Of a stretch of 17,227 bases of DNA, positions 1-6,700 are shown piece by piece. The DNA is from an uncultured Dechloromonas sp. GTDB taxonomy: Bacteria; Pseudomonadota; Gammaproteobacteria; Burkholderiales; Rhodocyclaceae. Every line of letters begins with the position of its first letter. The first letter of the stretch is position 1. Position numbers and translations under genes: made by a program. Location: contig CAMKYP010000022.1 in assembly GCA_946477505.1 (NCBI GenBank), positions 1 through 17,227 on the forward strand, given 5' to 3'. A model generated the notes under the pieces. It searched no databases. It was not told where the DNA came from and saw only the letters and a list, made by a program, of their open reading frames with translations.

Positions 1-85
1 GTGCACGGTCGGTCAGTGCATCGGCGAACTCCTCGAACAGTTCTCGATCCTGAATTACTGGTGCGACGATCGAACTCGTGTCCAT
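1..85 (-). CDS. Partial unidentified protein, N-terminus only
   Basis: An open frame on the minus strand starts with ATG at 85-83 and runs off the left edge, giving 28 residues (beginning MDTSSIVAPVIQDRELFEEF). A purine-rich ribosome binding site (GGAGGGGG) lies directly upstream of the ATG, which is the main support for a real gene start. The fragment is acidic, with no signal peptide or membrane segment, so the protein is probably cytoplasmic. It is divergent from ispB. The family cannot be recognised from so few residues, and no function is assigned. Confidence 0.55.
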   Translation of the reverse strand, partial: MDTSSIVAPVIQDRELFEEFADALTDRA

Positions 86-223
86 GCCCCCTCCGTTTGT
101 TTTGATCTAATCGCGAGAGTTTAGCAAAGTGGCGTCGAAACAGCGTGCTTCCTTGATTTGCCGGCCTTGACTGGGCTCCGCCAGAACCCTAAGATTTCGG
201 GCTTCTCCAAGGAATTACCTGCC

Positions 224-1192
224 GTGACTCTGGAACAGCTTTATGCCCTGATCGGGCCAGACATGAGGGCCGTCGATTCGGTTATCCGCGATCGCCTCTA
301 TTCCGATGTGGCGCTGGTCCGGCAAGTGGCCGAATACATCATCGGCAGCGGCGGCAAGCGCATGCGTCCAGCGCTAGTTTTGCTGGCAGCCGGTGCGCTG
401 GGTTACGAAGGCGTGCGCCATCACGAAATGGCCGCCGTGGTCGAGTTCATCCATACGGCAACGCTGCTGCACGACGATGTCGTCGACGAATCCGCCCTGC
501 GGCGCGGTCGCGACACCGCCAATGCGGCGTTCGGCAATGCGGCCAGCGTGCTGGTTGGCGACTTTCTCTATTCCCGTGCCTTCCAGATGATGGTGGCAGT
601 CGACAACATGCGCGTCATGCAGGTGTTGTCGGACGCCACCAATATCATCGCCGAGGGCGAAGTGCTGCAGCTGATGAACTGCCACGACGCAGACGTCGAT
701 GAAGCACGCTACATGCAGGTCATACACTACAAGACTGCCAAGCTGTTCGAAGCCGCAGCACAGCTTGGGGCCATTCTGGGCCAGGCGACGCCGGAGATCG
801 AAAAGGCGCTGGCGGCCTATGGCATGCATCTGGGTACGGCCTTCCAGCTGATTGATGACGTGCTTGATTACTCGGGGCAGGAAGCCGATACCGGCAAGCA
901 TCTGGGTGATGACTTGGCGGAGGGCAAGCCGACGCTGCCGCTGATTTACGTCATGCAGCACGGTACGCCGGAACAGGCCGCTTGCGTGCGCAAGGCCATC
1001 GAAGAAGGTGGTCGTGACGATTTCCCGCTGGTCATCGAGGCAATCCGCCACAGTGGCGCTTTGGAGCATGCTCGGGCTCGCGCTGTTCAGGAGGCTGAAT
1101 TGGCGAAACAGGCAATTCAGTGTCTGGGGGATTCACACTACAAAAAAGCTCTGCTACAATTGCCGCTCTTTGCAGTTGAGCGGAATCACTAG
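224..1192 (+). CDS. ispB: Octaprenyl (polyprenyl) diphosphate synthase, IspB family
   Basis: Cytoplasmic trans-isoprenyl diphosphate synthase that condenses isopentenyl diphosphate onto an allylic diphosphate to build the ubiquinone side chain. Both aspartate-rich Mg-binding motifs are visible: DDVVD at about residues 84-88 and DDVLD at about 211-215. The GGKRMRP substrate-binding segment precedes the first motif. A small alanine at position -5 from the first motif suits a long-chain product. The frame is open from a TTG at 158, but I chose GTG 224. It has an AAGGA ribosome binding site about 10 nt upstream and gives 322 residues, close to the 323 of E. coli IspB. The extra 22 residues of the longer version look unlike the family N-terminus. 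A tRNA gene follows 17 nt after the stop. The exact chain length (octaprenyl or other) cannot be read from sequence. Confidence 0.93.
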   Translation: MTLEQLYALIGPDMRAVDSVIRDRLYSDVALVRQVAEYIIGSGGKRMRPALVLLAAGALGYEGVRHHEMAAVVEFIHTATLLHDDVVDESALRRGRDTANAAFGNAASVLVGDFLYSRAFQMMVAVDNMRVMQVLSDATNIIAEGEVLQLMNCHDADVDEARYMQVIHYKTAKLFEAAAQLGAILGQATPEIEKALAAYGMHLGTAFQLIDDVLDYSGQEADTGKHLGDDLAEGKPTLPLIYVMQHGTPEQAACVRKAIEEGGRDDFPLVIEAIRHSGALEHARARAVQEAELAKQAIQCLGDSHYKKALLQLPLFAVERNH

Positions 1193-1209
1193 CCAGTTGC
1201 AACGAACCT

Positions 1210-1286
1210 CGGAGTGTAGCTCAGCCTGGTAGAGCACTGCGTTCGGGACGCAGGGGTCGCATGTTCGAATCCTGTCACTCCGACCA
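1210..1286 (+). tRNA. tRNA-Pro (anticodon CGG)
   Basis: This is a 77-nt cloverleaf with encoded CCA. The acceptor stem pairs CGGAGTG with CACTCCG, followed by discriminator A and CCA at 1284-1286. The D arm contains AGCTCAGCCTGGTAGAGC. The anticodon stem CTGCG/CGCAG encloses the loop TTCGGGA, so the anticodon is CGG. The T arm contains GTTCGAATC. It lies just downstream of ispB and before a strong terminator, so it may be transcribed with ispB or from its own promoter. Confidence 0.97.
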
Positions 1287-1290
1287 ATTC

Positions 1291-1324
1291 AAGCCCCTGT
1301 AATCAATCGGTTACAGGGGCTTTT
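1291..1324 (+). terminator. Intrinsic terminator after tRNA-Pro
   Basis: A perfect 12-bp stem AAGCCCCTGTAA / TTACAGGGGCTT encloses an 8-nt loop and runs into a T-rich end (CTTTTGG). It starts four bases after the tRNA CCA end, so it should terminate the ispB/tRNA transcript. The A-rich left arm means it could also act for the minus-strand MarR gene reading toward it. Confidence 0.9.
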
Positions 1325-1414
1325 GGTTTGTGCGGCAGAAAATGTCGCTGCCTCCCCGCGTGCGTCGGGATGCGCGGGATGTGACTCTGCCGGCTGCTCG
1401 TCGGCGGTATGGTC

Positions 1415-1900
1415 TCAGGTTTCGTCGGTGAGCCAGTTCTTGCGCGGTGGCAGCTTGATTTGCGGAATCGGGCCACGCTCGGCGGCGATGACCTTGTCCA
1501 TGACCTCATAGAGCTCCTGGATCAATTCCGGCCCGAAAGCCTGTTCGATTACCTTGTATTGTTCGACGATCAGCGGGCCGAGCTCGGCCACCAGCTTTTC
1601 GGCTTTTGGCGTCATGCGGACGATTACGCGGCGCTGGTCTTCCTCCATGCGCGTCCGCGTCACCAGCCCCATGTCTTCCATGCGCGACAGGACGCCGGTC
1701 AAGCTGGGGCTGAGAATCTGGCAGATCTCGCAGATCTCGCGCGGTTCCAGCTGATCGTATTCGCCGATGGCGCGCAGGATGCGCCATTGCTGCTCGGTCA
1801 GGCCGAAATGGGTGATGATCGGGCGAAAATGACAAAGCAGTTCTTCCCGGGCGCGCAGGAAAAGCTGGGGAAGGTTGCGATAGGCGAGCTTGCGAGACAT
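1415..1900 (-). CDS. hpaR: MarR-family regulator, HpaR-like
   Basis: DNA-binding winged-helix repressor of 161 residues. The N-terminal part (LLxAREELLxHFRPI then LTEQQWRILRAI, about residues 13-44) is the hallmark of the HpaR branch of MarR, which represses homoprotocatechuate/4-hydroxyphenylacetate catabolic operons in enterics. The recognition region (LSPSLTGVLSRMEDMGLV, about 63-80) and the charged wing (EEDQRRVIVRMT) follow. I chose ATG 1900 with GGAA 8 nt upstream; the frame extends to an ATG at 1927, which has no ribosome binding site. It is divergent from the HpaA-like gene and close to the phenol hydroxylase operon, so it probably senses an aromatic substrate or CoA ester and represses one or both. 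The symbol reflects family similarity; the target here is inferred. Confidence 0.87.
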   Translation of the reverse strand: MSRKLAYRNLPQLFLRAREELLCHFRPIITHFGLTEQQWRILRAIGEYDQLEPREICEICQILSPSLTGVLSRMEDMGLVTRTRMEEDQRRVIVRMTPKAEKLVAELGPLIVEQYKVIEQAFGPELIQELYEVMDKVIAAERGPIPQIKLPPRKNWLTDET

Positions 1901-1947
1901 GGTAACGATTCCGGTGCGGATGCACATTGACGCATCGGATGATAGCA

Positions 1948-1967
1948 GTTATATGGTTAATATGTTA
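1948..1967. promoter_or_regulatory. Candidate MarR operator in divergent hpaR/hpaA intergenic region
   Basis: The 160-bp gap between the divergent regulators contains an AT-rich patch in otherwise GC-rich DNA. It holds two near direct repeats, GTTATATG (1948-1955) and GTTAATATG (1956-1964), and an imperfect palindrome TAATATGTTA (1958-1967) with one mismatched pair. AT-rich palindromes close to their own start codon are typical of MarR autoregulatory sites. The patch lies about 50-65 bp upstream of the hpaR-like start. Which promoter it controls is not determined. Confidence 0.35.
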
Positions 1968-2060
1968 GCGAAGCTCCCTGGCTGGCCGTGCGATGCGGCA
2001 TCGTGCTCGACCTTGGAGTAAGCTGGCGTTCATCTTGTTGTGGTGGCGAAGAGGTAAGGC

Positions 2061-2975
2061 ATGACGGCAGCGCCGGTTCAGGCAATTCCGGATATCCATA
2101 TCGGGCGGGTTTACGACCAGCGTGACCCGGAATGCGAGATACATTACGAGACTTTCGGGCGTTTGGCCGATTTCTTTGGTCGCAATACGCCACCGCACCG
2201 CCATTACTGCTTTTTCCAGGTGCATCTGCTGGTACGTGGCAGCATTCGTCTGAATCTGGATGGCGAAGTCTATTTTGGACAGGCGCCGCTGGTGATCTTT
2301 ACCCCGCCGACCGTACCGCATTCCTTCTATTCAGAGGAGGATACCGATGGCCATGTCCTGACGGTGCGGCAGGAGGTTGTTCGCGCCTGGTACAAGGCGA
2401 TGCCCGGGCAGTGGCCGGAGGCTTTGTTGCGCCAGCCTGCCTTCGTCGAAATGTCTGGATTGCCTTCCGAATTTGCTGCCGACTTTGACGGGCTGCTGGC
2501 ATCCGTCAACTTGTTGCAGCAGGAGTTTGCCCGGGATGCCAAGGGGCATCTGGTCTTGTTGCAGGCCCTCGGGCAGTGCGCCTTCATCCATCTGAGCCGC
2601 CTGCTGGTGGCGCATGAGCCGGTGTCGGCGCAACGCCCGGAGCGCAGTGAGGACTTGCGCATCTTCCTGAATTTTTGCGATCTGGTCGAAGCCCATTTCC
2701 GCGACCATCTGACGTTGACCGAATATGCTGGCCGCCTCTCGGTGACCGAGGCGAGGCTCAATGACATTTGCCGACGCATGGCCGAGCGGCCGTCCAAGGA
2801 AGTGGTGCATGAGCGCCTGCTGCAGGAGGCGCGTCGCCTGCTGCGCTATTCGGCGGTGCCGATCACCGAAATCTGCTACCAGCTCGGTTTTGCCGATCCG
2901 GCCTATTTCTCCCGGTTTTTCACCAAGCGCACCGGCATGCCCCCCAGCCAGTTTCGGCGCGAAGGCCAAGTCTGA
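2061..2975 (+). CDS. hpaA: AraC-family activator, HpaA-like
   Basis: Transcription factor of 304 residues with an N-terminal cupin-type ligand domain and a C-terminal double helix-turn-helix. The opening (IxIGRVYDQR, then HYETFGRLADFFGRN at about 28-42), the cupin histidines in PPHRHYCFFQVH (45-55) and TPPTVPHSF (81-89), and DTDGHVLTVRQ (94-104) match the HpaA regulator of 4-hydroxyphenylacetate catabolism. The AraC domain spans about 205-303 and ends in the usual GFADPAYFSRFFTKRTGMPPSQFR pattern. The start ATG has GAGG 6 nt upstream. It reads in the same direction as the phenol hydroxylase operon, 126 nt ahead of dmpK, so it is the best candidate for its activator. The inducer, whether 4-hydroxyphenylacetate or a simple phenol, is unknown. 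Confidence 0.9.
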   Translation: MTAAPVQAIPDIHIGRVYDQRDPECEIHYETFGRLADFFGRNTPPHRHYCFFQVHLLVRGSIRLNLDGEVYFGQAPLVIFTPPTVPHSFYSEEDTDGHVLTVRQEVVRAWYKAMPGQWPEALLRQPAFVEMSGLPSEFAADFDGLLASVNLLQQEFARDAKGHLVLLQALGQCAFIHLSRLLVAHEPVSAQRPERSEDLRIFLNFCDLVEAHFRDHLTLTEYAGRLSVTEARLNDICRRMAERPSKEVVHERLLQEARRLLRYSAVPITEICYQLGFADPAYFSRFFTKRTGMPPSQFRREGQV

Positions 2976-2982
2976 GTATTTG

Positions 2983-2999
2983 GTACTTACGAAAAGTAC
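2983..2999. promoter_or_regulatory. Inverted repeat upstream of phenol hydroxylase operon
   Basis: The perfect inverted repeat GTACTT-N5-AAGTAC starts 7 nt after the hpaA-like stop and ends 102 nt before the dmpK start codon. It is the only clear dyad in the 126-bp spacer. It is a plausible operator for the neighbouring MarR or AraC regulator. It could also form a weak hairpin in RNA, but it has no following T-run and so is not a terminator. Confidence 0.4.
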
Positions 3000-3021
3000 A
3001 AGTCATTTCCCCAAACGTCCA

Positions 3022-3050
3022 TTCATTAATATCTTAGCAAAAGCTTTAAT
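3022..3050 (+). promoter_or_regulatory. Tentative sigma70 promoter of dmpKLMNOP
   Basis: TTCATT (3022-3027) and TTTAAT (3045-3050) are separated by 17 bp, about 50 nt upstream of dmpK. The -35 match is weak, as expected for an activator-dependent promoter. The GTACTT inverted repeat lies about 23 bp upstream of this -35. No GG-N10-GC sigma54 element was found in the spacer. The call is speculative. Confidence 0.25.
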
Positions 3051-3101
3051 GTGCCTCATCAGAGAACTGCTGCAAGGCAGTCGAGGAATGAGGAGCGAGA
3101 C

Positions 3102-3368
3102 ATGGCGGAAGGCAAGTTCGACATCACGCGCAAGTTCGTGCGCGTCATGCGCACCCTGCCCAACGGGCTGATCGAATTCGAATTTGCCGTCGGCGATCCC
3201 GATGTGGCGGCCGAACTGGTCATGCCCAAGGCGGCATTCGACGAATTCTGCAAGGCCAATCAGGTCGAAGTGTTGACCGATGCCAAGCCCGAGCCGACCG
3301 ACGCCAATGCCTCCGACGCCGATTTCAACTGGAACCTGCATCAGGCGACGCACCAGCGTTTTCGCTAA
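3102..3368 (+). CDS. dmpK: Phenol hydroxylase assembly protein DmpK
   Basis: Small cytoplasmic protein (88 residues) of the phenol hydroxylase subunit K/P0 family. In Pseudomonas DmpK is needed to assemble active oxygenase, apparently at the step of iron insertion, and is not part of the catalytic complex. The central part (RKFVRVMRTLPNGLIEFEFA, about residues 9-28) is typical of the family. I chose ATG 3102 with AGGAG 6 nt upstream; the frame also opens further upstream at 3051 without a ribosome binding site. It is the first gene of the operon and is followed by a 57-nt spacer with a hairpin. Confidence 0.92.
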   Translation: MAEGKFDITRKFVRVMRTLPNGLIEFEFAVGDPDVAAELVMPKAAFDEFCKANQVEVLTDAKPEPTDANASDADFNWNLHQATHQRFR

Positions 3369-3381
3369 GTATTTGGCTTTC

Positions 3382-3401
3382 CGGTGCGGCCAAGCGCACC
3401 G
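3382..3401 (+). other. Hairpin between dmpK and dmpL
   Basis: The perfect 7-bp stem CGGTGCG / CGCACCG encloses a GCCAAG loop in the 57-nt dmpK-dmpL spacer. No T-run follows, so it is not a normal intrinsic terminator. It lies between the assembly-factor gene and the oxygenase genes and could stabilise or process the mRNA. Confidence 0.5.
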
Positions 3402-3425
3402 ACTGGGGATTAAAAGGAGACAAGC

Positions 3426-4418
3426 ATGGCAATCGATTTGAGGACAGTGAGCATCACGCCGCTGCGCCAGACCTTCGGCCACCTGGCCCGTCGCATGGGG
3501 GCCGACAAGCCGGCCTCGCGCTATATCGAAGCGACGATGGACCTGCAACCGGTCGAGAACTACCACTATCGCCCGACCTGGGAGCCGCAGTACGACATCT
3601 TCGACACGACGCGCACGGCGATCACCATGAAGGACTGGTACGCCCTGAAGGATCCGCGCCAGTACTATTACGGTGCCTGGACCCTGGCTCGCGGCCGGAT
3701 GCAGGAAGTGGCCGAAGGCGATTTCGACTTGGTCGACGAACTGGGCCTGGCTGCCGCCTACCCGTCCGCAGGCAAGGCGCAGGCGCTCAAGGTTTTTCTG
3801 CCGCTGCGCCATGTAGCCTGGGCGTCCAACCTGAACAAGGCCTATGTTTCTTCGTACGGCTACGGCATCGCCATTTCGCAGGCAGCCTGCTATGCCTCGA
3901 TGGACCAGCTCGGCGTCGCCCAGTACGTGACCCGCCTGGGCATGGCTTTCGATGATCTCGATGCTCTCGCTACCGCCAAGACCGCCTGGCTGGAAGGCGC
4001 CGAATGGCAGGAGCTGCGCCGTTATGTCGAGGATCTGATGGTCGAGAAGGACTGGTTCGAAGTGCTGGTCGCCCAGGACTTCGCGCTGGAAGGCCTGCTC
4101 TATCCGCTGTTCTACGAGCGTTACAACGAAAAGCTGAACGCCGCCTACAGCCCGGTGTTCTCGATGCTGACCCGCTTCCAGCGCGAATGGTATGGTGAAA
4201 CGACGAAGTGGCTGGATGCCGTGCTCAAGGCCACCGGTGCCGACAATCCGGCGAACAAGGAACAACTCGCCGCCTGGATCAAGAAGTGGCGCGAGCGCGC
4301 AGTCGTTGCCTTGAAGCCGGTCGCCGCCCTGGCTTTCGGTGCCGAAGCCGACGCCATCATGGACGAACTGGTCCAGAACCTGAATGCTCGCGCCGCCAAG
4401 GCCGGCATCGCCCTGTAA
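3426..4418 (+). CDS. dmpL: Phenol hydroxylase oxygenase beta subunit DmpL (P1)
   Basis: Structural beta subunit (330 residues) of the (alpha-beta-gamma)2 phenol hydroxylase oxygenase. It has the ferritin-like fold of the methane/phenol/toluene monooxygenase small subunits but lacks di-iron ligands. Family features include the start with IDLRTVSITPLRQTFGHLARR, the TWEPQYDIFDT segment (about residues 56-66) and the LKDPRQYYYGAW segment (about 74-85). The length agrees with Pseudomonas DmpL. The ATG has a strong AAGGAG site. It is followed 10 nt later by dmpM. Confidence 0.95.
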   Translation: MAIDLRTVSITPLRQTFGHLARRMGADKPASRYIEATMDLQPVENYHYRPTWEPQYDIFDTTRTAITMKDWYALKDPRQYYYGAWTLARGRMQEVAEGDFDLVDELGLAAAYPSAGKAQALKVFLPLRHVAWASNLNKAYVSSYGYGIAISQAACYASMDQLGVAQYVTRLGMAFDDLDALATAKTAWLEGAEWQELRRYVEDLMVEKDWFEVLVAQDFALEGLLYPLFYERYNEKLNAAYSPVFSMLTRFQREWYGETTKWLDAVLKATGADNPANKEQLAAWIKKWRERAVVALKPVAALAFGAEADAIMDELVQNLNARAAKAGIAL

Positions 4419-4428
4419 AGGAAATCGC

Positions 4429-4698
4429 ATGTCTAACGCATTCATCGCCTTCCAGAAGAACGACGACTCTCGCTGCATCGTCGAGGCCATCCTCGAAGAC
4501 AACCCGAACGCCATGGTCGACGACCAGCCGTCAATGGTGAAGATCGACGTGCCGAACCGCCTAGTCATCAAGCGTGAAACCGTCGAGGAAAAGATGGGCC
4601 GCAGTTTCGATCTGCAGGAGCTGCAACTGCACCTGATCACCATCTCCGGCAACCTGGACGAGACCGACGACGAATTTACCCTGAGCTGGAATTCCTGA
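4429..4698 (+). CDS. dmpM: Phenol hydroxylase effector/coupling protein DmpM (P2)
   Basis: Small cofactor-less regulatory protein (89 residues) of the MmoB/DmpM family. It binds the oxygenase and tunes substrate access and electron coupling. The sequence has the family pattern NAFIAFQKND near the start, then EDNPNAMVDDQPSMVKIDVP (about 24-43) and the LQLHLITISG strand. I chose ATG 4429 with AAAGGAAA upstream. The frame extends back to 4384, but those residues overlap dmpL and have no family resemblance. The gap to dmpN is 25 nt. Confidence 0.95.
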   Translation: MSNAFIAFQKNDDSRCIVEAILEDNPNAMVDDQPSMVKIDVPNRLVIKRETVEEKMGRSFDLQELQLHLITISGNLDETDDEFTLSWNS

Positions 4699-4723
4699 TT
4701 CCGGCTTGCAAGGAGCGAACACC

Positions 4724-6268
4724 ATGGATATGAAAGCAAGCAAGAAGCTCGGCCTCAAGGAGCGCTACGCCCTGATGACCCGCGATCTGGCCTGGAATAC
4801 GACCTACCAGCCGATGGACAAGGTCTTCCCGCAGACGACCTACGAGGGCATCAAGATTCACGACTGGGACAAGTGGGAAGACCCCTTCCGCCTGACCATG
4901 GACGCCTACTGGAAGTACCAGTCGGAAAAGGAGCGCAAGCTGTACGCCATCCTCGACGGCTTCAACCAGAACAACGGCCACCTGTCGGTCACCGACGCCC
5001 GCTACATCAACGTGCTGAAGCTCTTCCTCGGCTCCACCCCGCCGCTGGAACTGATGGCCGCCCGCGGCTTCTCGATGATGGGCCGGCAGATGAACGGCGC
5101 CGGTCCGCGTGTTGCCTGCCAGATGCAGGCGGTCGACGAGTACCGTCACTTCCAGACGCAGATCCACTCGATCTCCAACTACAACAAGTACTACAACGGG
5201 ATGGACGAGTTCGCCCACCAGCAATCCCGCATGTGGTATTTGTCGGACGGCAAGTCCTTCTTCGACGACGCCATCACTGCCGGCCCCTTCGAGTTCATGG
5301 TCGCCATCGGCTTCGCCTTCGAATACGTGCTGACCAACATCCTGTTCGTGCCCTTCATCTCCGGCGCCGCCTACAACGGCGACATGGCGGCGATGACCGT
5401 CGGCTTCTCGGCGCAGTCCGACGAAGCGCGGCACATGACGCTGGGTCTGGAATGCATCAAGTTCATGCTCGAGCAGGACCCGGACAACCTGCCCATCGTC
5501 CAGCGCTGGATCGACAAATGGACCTGGCGCGGCACCCGTAAGCTGGCTGCTGTCGGCATGATGATGGACTACATGCTGCCCAAGCGCATCATGAGTTTCA
5601 AGGAAGCCTGGGAAATGTACGTCGAGGAAAACGGCGGTGCCCTGTTCAAGGATTTGGCCCGCTACGGCATCACCATTCCGAAGTGCTTCGGGCAGACCAT
5701 CGAGGAGAAGGAACACGTGTCGCACCAGTCGTGGATCGGTTTCTACATGAAGCCGGGCGCCACGCCGTTCCACACCTGGATTCCGACCCCGGACGAAATG
5801 GACTGGCTGTCCGAGAAATATCCCAACACCTTCGACAAGTACTACCGCCCGGTGCTGGAATTCTTCGATGCCCAGGAAAAGGCCGGCAACCGCTTCGACA
5901 ACAAGACGGCGCCGATGAACTGCCAGGTCTGCGTCAGCACCATGAAGTTCAACGAGCCGGGCGACCCGATGGAAATGTGCTTCCGCGAGTCGATCTACAA
6001 GGGCGAGAAGTTCCACACCTGCTCCGACCACTGCAAGGAAATCTTCGACAACGAGCCGGAGAAGTACATCCAGACCTTCATTTCCTCGCACCAGGTGCTG
6101 CAGGGCAATTGCGAGCCGGAAGGCGTCGACGTCAATGCGCCGGACTTCCAGCCCGGCAAGCAGATTCTCGACTACTGGAAGCTCGACAAGCGTGCGCTTG
6201 GCGACTTCAACGGCTCCGAGGACCAGAAGAACTTCGCCGCCTGGCGCGAGCAGGCCACGAAAAACTAA
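4724..6268 (+). CDS. dmpN: Phenol hydroxylase di-iron oxygenase alpha subunit DmpN (P3)
   Basis: Catalytic subunit (514 residues) that hydroxylates phenol to catechol at a carboxylate-bridged di-iron centre using O2. All six expected ligands are present: E109, E139 and H142 (VDEYRH), E200, and E234 and H237 (SDEARH). Their spacing is nearly that of soluble methane monooxygenase. A C-terminal zinc-type cysteine set is also visible: CQVC at 400-403, and C433 and C437 in HTCSDHC. I chose ATG 4724, with AAGGAG in CAAGGAGCGAACACC upstream, over an upstream TTG at 4706. Length and order match Pseudomonas DmpN. Nothing suggests loss of function. Substrate range (phenol, methylphenols, benzene) cannot be told from sequence alone. 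Confidence 0.97.
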   Translation: MDMKASKKLGLKERYALMTRDLAWNTTYQPMDKVFPQTTYEGIKIHDWDKWEDPFRLTMDAYWKYQSEKERKLYAILDGFNQNNGHLSVTDARYINVLKLFLGSTPPLELMAARGFSMMGRQMNGAGPRVACQMQAVDEYRHFQTQIHSISNYNKYYNGMDEFAHQQSRMWYLSDGKSFFDDAITAGPFEFMVAIGFAFEYVLTNILFVPFISGAAYNGDMAAMTVGFSAQSDEARHMTLGLECIKFMLEQDPDNLPIVQRWIDKWTWRGTRKLAAVGMMMDYMLPKRIMSFKEAWEMYVEENGGALFKDLARYGITIPKCFGQTIEEKEHVSHQSWIGFYMKPGATPFHTWIPTPDEMDWLSEKYPNTFDKYYRPVLEFFDAQEKAGNRFDNKTAPMNCQVCVSTMKFNEPGDPMEMCFRESIYKGEKFHTCSDHCKEIFDNEPEKYIQTFISSHQVLQGNCEPEGVDVNAPDFQPGKQILDYWKLDKRALGDFNGSEDQKNFAAWREQATKN

Positions 6269-6280
6269 AAGGAGACAGCC

Positions 6281-6640
6281 ATGACCATGTTGAAAACCCT
6301 CGCTCCGTACGAGTTCAAGTCGCGCGATGCGGTCGAGAACTACAAGGGCCGCCAGTTGCTGTACGTGAACTGGGAGCGCCACCGCATGTTCTCGCGCCCC
6401 TTCGTGCTGGCCATGAAGCCGGAAACGCCTTTCTCCGCCGTGGTGGACGAAATGGCCGCCTGCTTCAGCTACCACCCGGACTGGCAGCATATCGACTGGG
6501 ACAAGGCTATCTGGCAGAACGGCAACACACCCTTCACGCCGGATCGCAACAAGACCCTGGCCGAAAACGGCATCGGCCACAAAGACCTGATCCGCTTCCA
6601 GACGCCGGGTCTGGATGGCATCGCCGGCACCGGCTACTAA
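6281..6640 (+). CDS. dmpO: Phenol hydroxylase oxygenase gamma subunit DmpO (P4)
   Basis: Small subunit (119 residues) of the oxygenase, belonging to the phenol hydroxylase conserved-region family seen in DmpO/LapO/PhhO. It completes the alpha-beta-gamma protomer. Recognisable pieces are APYEFKSRDAVENYKGRQLL near the N-terminus and FSYHPDWQHIDWDKAIWQN at about residues 66-84. The ATG has AAGGAGAC upstream. It starts 12 nt after dmpN and is followed by a 60-nt spacer with a hairpin before the reductase gene. Confidence 0.95.
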   Translation: MTMLKTLAPYEFKSRDAVENYKGRQLLYVNWERHRMFSRPFVLAMKPETPFSAVVDEMAACFSYHPDWQHIDWDKAIWQNGNTPFTPDRNKTLAENGIGHKDLIRFQTPGLDGIAGTGY

Positions 6641-6647
6641 AACCAAC

Positions 6648-6674
6648 GGGGCACCGCGCCGGACGCGGTAGCCC
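6648..6674 (+). other. Hairpin between dmpO and dmpP
   Basis: The stem CCGCG / CGCGG with loop CCGGA is extended by GGGC / GCCC across a small internal loop, about 9 bp in all. It sits in the 60-nt spacer and has no T-run, so full termination is unlikely. It may set the level or stability of the dmpP message relative to the oxygenase genes. Confidence 0.5.
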
Positions 6675-6700
6675 TGCCAAACCCGCAGAGAGACAAGAAT

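Noticed and set aside
2976..3101. Sigma54 (-24/-12) promoter for the phenol hydroxylase operon
   Set aside because: No GG-N10-GC element with suitable flanks is present in the spacer.
3003..4739. 578-codon open frame on the minus strand opposite dmpK, dmpL and dmpM
   Set aside because: Antisense shadow of three well-supported genes. No ribosome binding site or family motif was seen.
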